A DNA stretch of 64,000 nt, taken from Aerococcaceae bacterium DSM 111020. Its GTDB lineage: Bacteria > Bacillota > Bacilli > Lactobacillales > Aerococcaceae. The first letter of the stretch is position 1. Each line of letters begins with the position of its first letter. The notes below the pieces were generated by a model, which worked only from the letters and a program-made list of their open reading frames with translations, searched no databases and was not told the DNA's origin. The stretch lies in NCBI GenBank assembly GCA_015863185.1, contig JACBXP010000013.1, forward strand, positions 1 to 64,000, read 5' to 3'. Of this stretch, positions 60,657 through 64,000 are shown piece after piece. The translations under genes were made by a program, and so were the position numbers.

Positions 60657-63545
60657 ATGGATCCGTTACAACAGTCATTGACACGAGCATTTATTGATCA
60701 TCGCGTGACGGGTTCTCTTTATGATCCACAACTTATTATAAATATTCCACAAAAGAAACAATTTTTATTAAATTTACTTCAAAATGATATTGAAAAATGT
60801 CAAACTTTTTTCTTTTCCATTGCTTTTATTACGACAAGTGGTCTCGATGCAATTAAAGTTCAACTAGCAGATTTACATGACAAGGGAATAAAGGGACGTT
60901 TAATTACTTCGACGTATCTGTTTTTTAATACTCCAACTATTTTTTGGGAGTTACTAAAAATACCTAATTTAGAAGTACGGATATCAGAGAAAGATGGTTT
61001 TCATTCTAAAGGCTATTTATTCAAACATTCTCATTATAATTCATTTATTATTGGTAGCTCTAATCTTACCATGAAAGCATTAAAACTTAACTATGAGTGG
61101 AACATTCGTTTAACAAGTTACGATCATGGTGAGATAATTCATCAGATGGAAGCTCATATGGAAGAAGAATGGGAATTATCAAAGCCATTAACACATAAGT
61201 GGATTGTTGATTATAATCTTTCTTATCAATCCCAACAAAATATCAAACAGCTTATTGAAGAAGATCATATTAGTGATATTTTGCCTTCAAACATTATTGT
61301 TCCAAATAAAATGCAAGAAAAAGCTCTTCGTAATATCCAAGCTGTTAGAGATGCTGGCGAAAACAGAGCATTAGTTATTTCAGCAACAGGAACTGGAAAA
61401 ACTTATCTCTCTGCTTTTGATGTCTTAAATTATCAACCACGACGCTTTCTTTTTATTGTTCACCGGGAACAAATTTTAAATGATGCAGTCATTTCATACA
61501 AAAATATACTTAGAGAAGATGCTGAACAATTTGGTGTATTATCAGGTAATCGGCGTGAAACAGAAGCCAAATATCTTTTCGCCACTATTCAAATGATTAG
61601 TAAAGATAAATGGTTAGAGCATTTCGGAAAAGATTATTTTGATTATATTCTCATTGATGAAGCACATCGTTCAGGAGCATCGTCATACAAAAAAGTAATT
61701 GATTACTTCAAACCTGACTTCTTACTCGGAATGACAGCAACTCCAGAACGGACGGATACAGAAAACATTTATAACACATTTGAATATAATGTTCCTTATG
61801 AAATAAGGCTTCAAGAAGCATTGGAAGAGGACATGCTTTGTCCTTTTCACTATTTTGGGGTAACAGACTATGAATATAAAGGAGAAACGATCTCTGAAAC
61901 GTCTGATCTCAGTCAACTCTTGTTGGATGAACGTGTTAAATATCTCATAGAAAAAATCAATTATTATACGATCTCAAATCAAGTCACTAAAGGCCTTGTA
62001 TTTTGTAGTAGGAAAGATGAAGCCAAAGAATTAGCAAAAAAATTTTCTGATCATGGTTATCCAAGCCGAGCGTTAACCGGAGATGATAATCAAGCTCATA
62101 GAAATAAAACAGTTCAAGAATTAGAAGAAGGAATCATAGAATATATTTTCACTGTTGATATATTTAATGAAGGCATTGATATTCCTATGGTAAATCAAGT
62201 TATCATGTTGCGTAATACCCAATCAAGTATTATTTTTATTCAACAATTAGGCAGAGGACTTCGAAAGCACGGTTCGAAAGAATTTGTCACCATTATAGAT
62301 TTTATTGGTAATTATAAAAATAATTATCTTATTCCCGTTGCATTATCTGGTGATAATTCTAGTAACAAAAACGGATTGCGACAAGATGTTAATGAAACAC
62401 ACTATATTTCGGGCCTTTCTGCAATTAATTTTGAAGAAGTTGCAAAAGAACGCATTTATGAATCCATAAATAAAGCTTCTCTTGATTCTATGGCAGTAAT
62501 TAATGAAGCTTATACGCAATTAAAAAATCGTCTTGGAAGAATTCCAATGCTAACTGATTTCTACCAATATAAAACTATTGACCCTGATATTATTGCCACT
62601 AAAAAGCACACATACTATCAATATTTAGTTACGCGAAATGAAATCGAAGACACACTTTCACAAAATGCAGATGCGATTTTAAAATTAATTACCAAAGAAA
62701 TTGCCACTGGTCATAGACTTCATGAATTGCTTTTAATCGAATTCTTCATAAACAAACCAGAAGCTCGATTATCCTTCAGGGATGTCAAAATATTCTTTAA
62801 AGAAAATGACTTACCAATAGAATCACATATTATTAATAATGTTATCAATACTCTTTCTTGTGATTTTTTTGTAGGATCGCAATTAAAAACTTATAAAGAC
62901 AGCGCAATACTGTCTCGATCCGATGACTCGATCAGAACTACAAAATCATTTAAAGAATCGCTTAAAAACTCTGTGTTCCTGAAACTTTTAACCGATCTCG
63001 TCACACTTGGGAAAATAAAAAATCAACATTATAATAATCAATTACCTTTTACCGTTCATCAACGTTATCGTCGTCGTGACACCTTGAGAATGTTGAGCTG
63101 GGAAAAGCAAATGGTCGATCAAAACATCGGTGGCTATGCACGGGATGAAAATAATAAAAATTTTGTTATTTTCATTACCTTGGATAAAGGTGAAGATTTT
63201 AAAGGAGCTCTAATGGCCTATGATGATAAATTAGTTGAACGAGATACAATGCATTGGTTTACAAAATCCAAAAGAACAATGAACTCTCCTGAAGTCCAAA
63301 TATTATATAACGAAGCAGAATATTGGAATTTCTACGTTTTTGCAAAAAAATCAAATGATGACGATTCAACAGAATTCTATTATTTAGGGGAAGTAAAACC
63401 AGACCATAAAACGATTAAACAAACCTCCCGGGAAACTTCTGATGGAAAACAAGAAAATGTTGTTCATATGGATTTAAAATTCATCGATCCAATTGATCAT
63501 CGACTATTTAAATACCTAACCAGTTATGAAGATTTTGTTGATTAA
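60657..63545 (+). CDS. PLD nuclease-like/SF2 helicase/DUF3427 protein
   Basis: The 962-residue protein has three parts. Residues 1-190 are a phospholipase D-like nuclease domain with one HKD-type half-site (H116-S-K118 and GSSNLT at 133-138). Residues about 215-600 form an SF2 helicase: ATGTGKT (243-249), IDEAHR with D334-E335-A336-H337, TATP (360-363), VFCSRKDE and motif VI QQLGRGLRKH. The C-terminal part (about 640-955) matches the DUF3427 region of such helicases. It is cytosolic. This domain order suggests a nucleic-acid-degrading or restriction-like role, but its function has not been shown here. Confidence 0.9.
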   Translation: MDPLQQSLTRAFIDHRVTGSLYDPQLIINIPQKKQFLLNLLQNDIEKCQTFFFSIAFITTSGLDAIKVQLADLHDKGIKGRLITSTYLFFNTPTIFWELLKIPNLEVRISEKDGFHSKGYLFKHSHYNSFIIGSSNLTMKALKLNYEWNIRLTSYDHGEIIHQMEAHMEEEWELSKPLTHKWIVDYNLSYQSQQNIKQLIEEDHISDILPSNIIVPNKMQEKALRNIQAVRDAGENRALVISATGTGKTYLSAFDVLNYQPRRFLFIVHREQILNDAVISYKNILREDAEQFGVLSGNRRETEAKYLFATIQMISKDKWLEHFGKDYFDYILIDEAHRSGASSYKKVIDYFKPDFLLGMTATPERTDTENIYNTFEYNVPYEIRLQEALEEDMLCPFHYFGVTDYEYKGETISETSDLSQLLLDERVKYLIEKINYYTISNQVTKGLVFCSRKDEAKELAKKFSDHGYPSRALTGDDNQAHRNKTVQELEEGIIEYIFTVDIFNEGIDIPMVNQVIMLRNTQSSIIFIQQLGRGLRKHGSKEFVTIIDFIGNYKNNYLIPVALSGDNSSNKNGLRQDVNETHYISGLSAINFEEVAKERIYESINKASLDSMAVINEAYTQLKNRLGRIPMLTDFYQYKTIDPDIIATKKHTYYQYLVTRNEIEDTLSQNADAILKLITKEIATGHRLHELLLIEFFINKPEARLSFRDVKIFFKENDLPIESHIINNVINTLSCDFFVGSQLKTYKDSAILSRSDDSIRTTKSFKESLKNSVFLKLLTDLVTLGKIKNQHYNNQLPFTVHQRYRRRDTLRMLSWEKQMVDQNIGGYARDENNKNFVIFITLDKGEDFKGALMAYDDKLVERDTMHWFTKSKRTMNSPEVQILYNEAEYWNFYVFAKKSNDDDSTEFYYLGEVKPDHKTIKQTSRETSDGKQENVVHMDLKFIDPIDHRLFKYLTSYEDFVD

Positions 63546-63548
63546 ATC

Positions 63549-63582
63549 AAAAAACTGTCCGCATAACAACGGACAGTTTTTA
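63549..63582 (+). terminator. Terminator after the helicase gene
   Basis: AAAACTGTCCG and CGGACAGTTTTT pair around an 8-base loop with a T run. Confidence 0.9.
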
Positions 63583-64000
63583 TGATGGATAGTAATAAAT
63601 CCATGACCCAATAACATAAAAGAATCAATTATTTAAAACAGCTAGATACCAGACTTTCCTTGGTGTATATCCATATCTACCAGATTGTTGAAGTCCTACA
63701 TTACCATTCGCTCAAAGACTTAATGAATAGCTGAGCAGAAACAAAGCAGTAGTTGTCTTTCCACAGCTAGTACTAACCGCCTATAATACCCTTTATAAGT
63801 ATCTTTTAAAGATTGAAAATAGTCTGAGATAAACCTTATCCAATGGGGTTGTTGAAGAATTCGTAATAAGGTTAAGATATTAAACAATCTTGCTATGGTT
63901 ATCGTAACTTTAGCCATTTACAGTGTCGAATGCTTATCTCAACGAAATCCAAAAAACAATCTCCAACCACAACGACATTTATATTTTATTGAAGTAGACA
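63583..64000. other. Degraded stretch at the right edge
   Basis: A 65-codon frame on the minus strand (63720-63917; MAKVTITIARLFNILTLLRI to CFCSAIH) has a hydrophobic, Arg/Leu-rich composition and looks like a piece of a transposase, possibly kept only in part, but I cannot name the family. No ribosome site precedes it and no upstream frame continues it. I see no other gene here. Confidence 0.3.

Overview
This is a low-GC Firmicute chromosome segment. Gene content and T-box leaders suggest Lactobacillales, probably an Aerococcaceae- or Carnobacteriaceae-like coccus; this assignment is inferred from reading proteins, not from a database match. Codons, Shine-Dalgarno sites (AGGAGG types) and TTGACA/TATAAT promoters are typical of that group.

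Region 1 (1-2.6 kb) holds a broken IS30-type transposase and a three-gene persulfide-response operon: a coenzyme A disulfide reductase with a rhodanese tail, a single-domain rhodanese and a CstR-like repressor. A CstR-type operator lies on the operon promoter.

Region 2 (2.6-16.75 kb) is accessory DNA. Two arrays of degenerate ~110-bp repeats flank an unknown membrane protein. The last repeat ends in a 21-bp sequence that recurs, with one mismatch, at the 3' end of rlmH at 16.73 kb. That makes 4.26-16.75 kb look like a genomic island inserted at rlmH, the place where staphylococcal SCC elements integrate, although no recombinase is present. The island contains an acidic small protein, the 3' remnant of a Type ISP restriction-modification enzyme cut by an IS30 remnant, a GC-richer nitroreductase fragment, three exact 40-bp tandem repeats, a complete LnrJK-LnrLMN-like two-component/ABC exporter system, a 5'-truncated IS21 element, a deleted IS1380 element, a membrane-anchored unknown protein and an unknown lipoprotein.

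Region 3 (16.7-60 kb) is core chromosome. It carries rlmH, KtrAB potassium uptake, HtrA protease, a FAD-dependent oxidoreductase with an exported partner, tRNA-Leu(GAG), PPK2, Tex, a PrpE-like phosphatase, a purine permease, a HAD phosphatase, BioY-BirA, a Crp/Fnr regulator, DUF924 and DUF1576 genes, class III fructose-1,6-bisphosphatase, a TauE/SafE exporter, two methionine T-box operons (metQ-M20 peptidase and metN-metI-metQ), a TagO/WecA-like transferase with nadE-pncB, an M42 peptidase, the purR-glmU-prs-prs cluster, an esterase, mgsA, ogt, small unknown genes and a TcyP-like symporter.

Region 4 (60.2-64 kb) is a compact two-gene cassette of a NUDIX hydrolase and a large PLD-SF2 helicase-DUF3427 protein. 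It resembles a defence module and has its own terminator. A degraded fragment follows at the right edge. The strongest candidates for something new are the rlmH island with its repeat arrays, the NUDIX/helicase cassette, and the two MetQ proteins that lack a lipobox.
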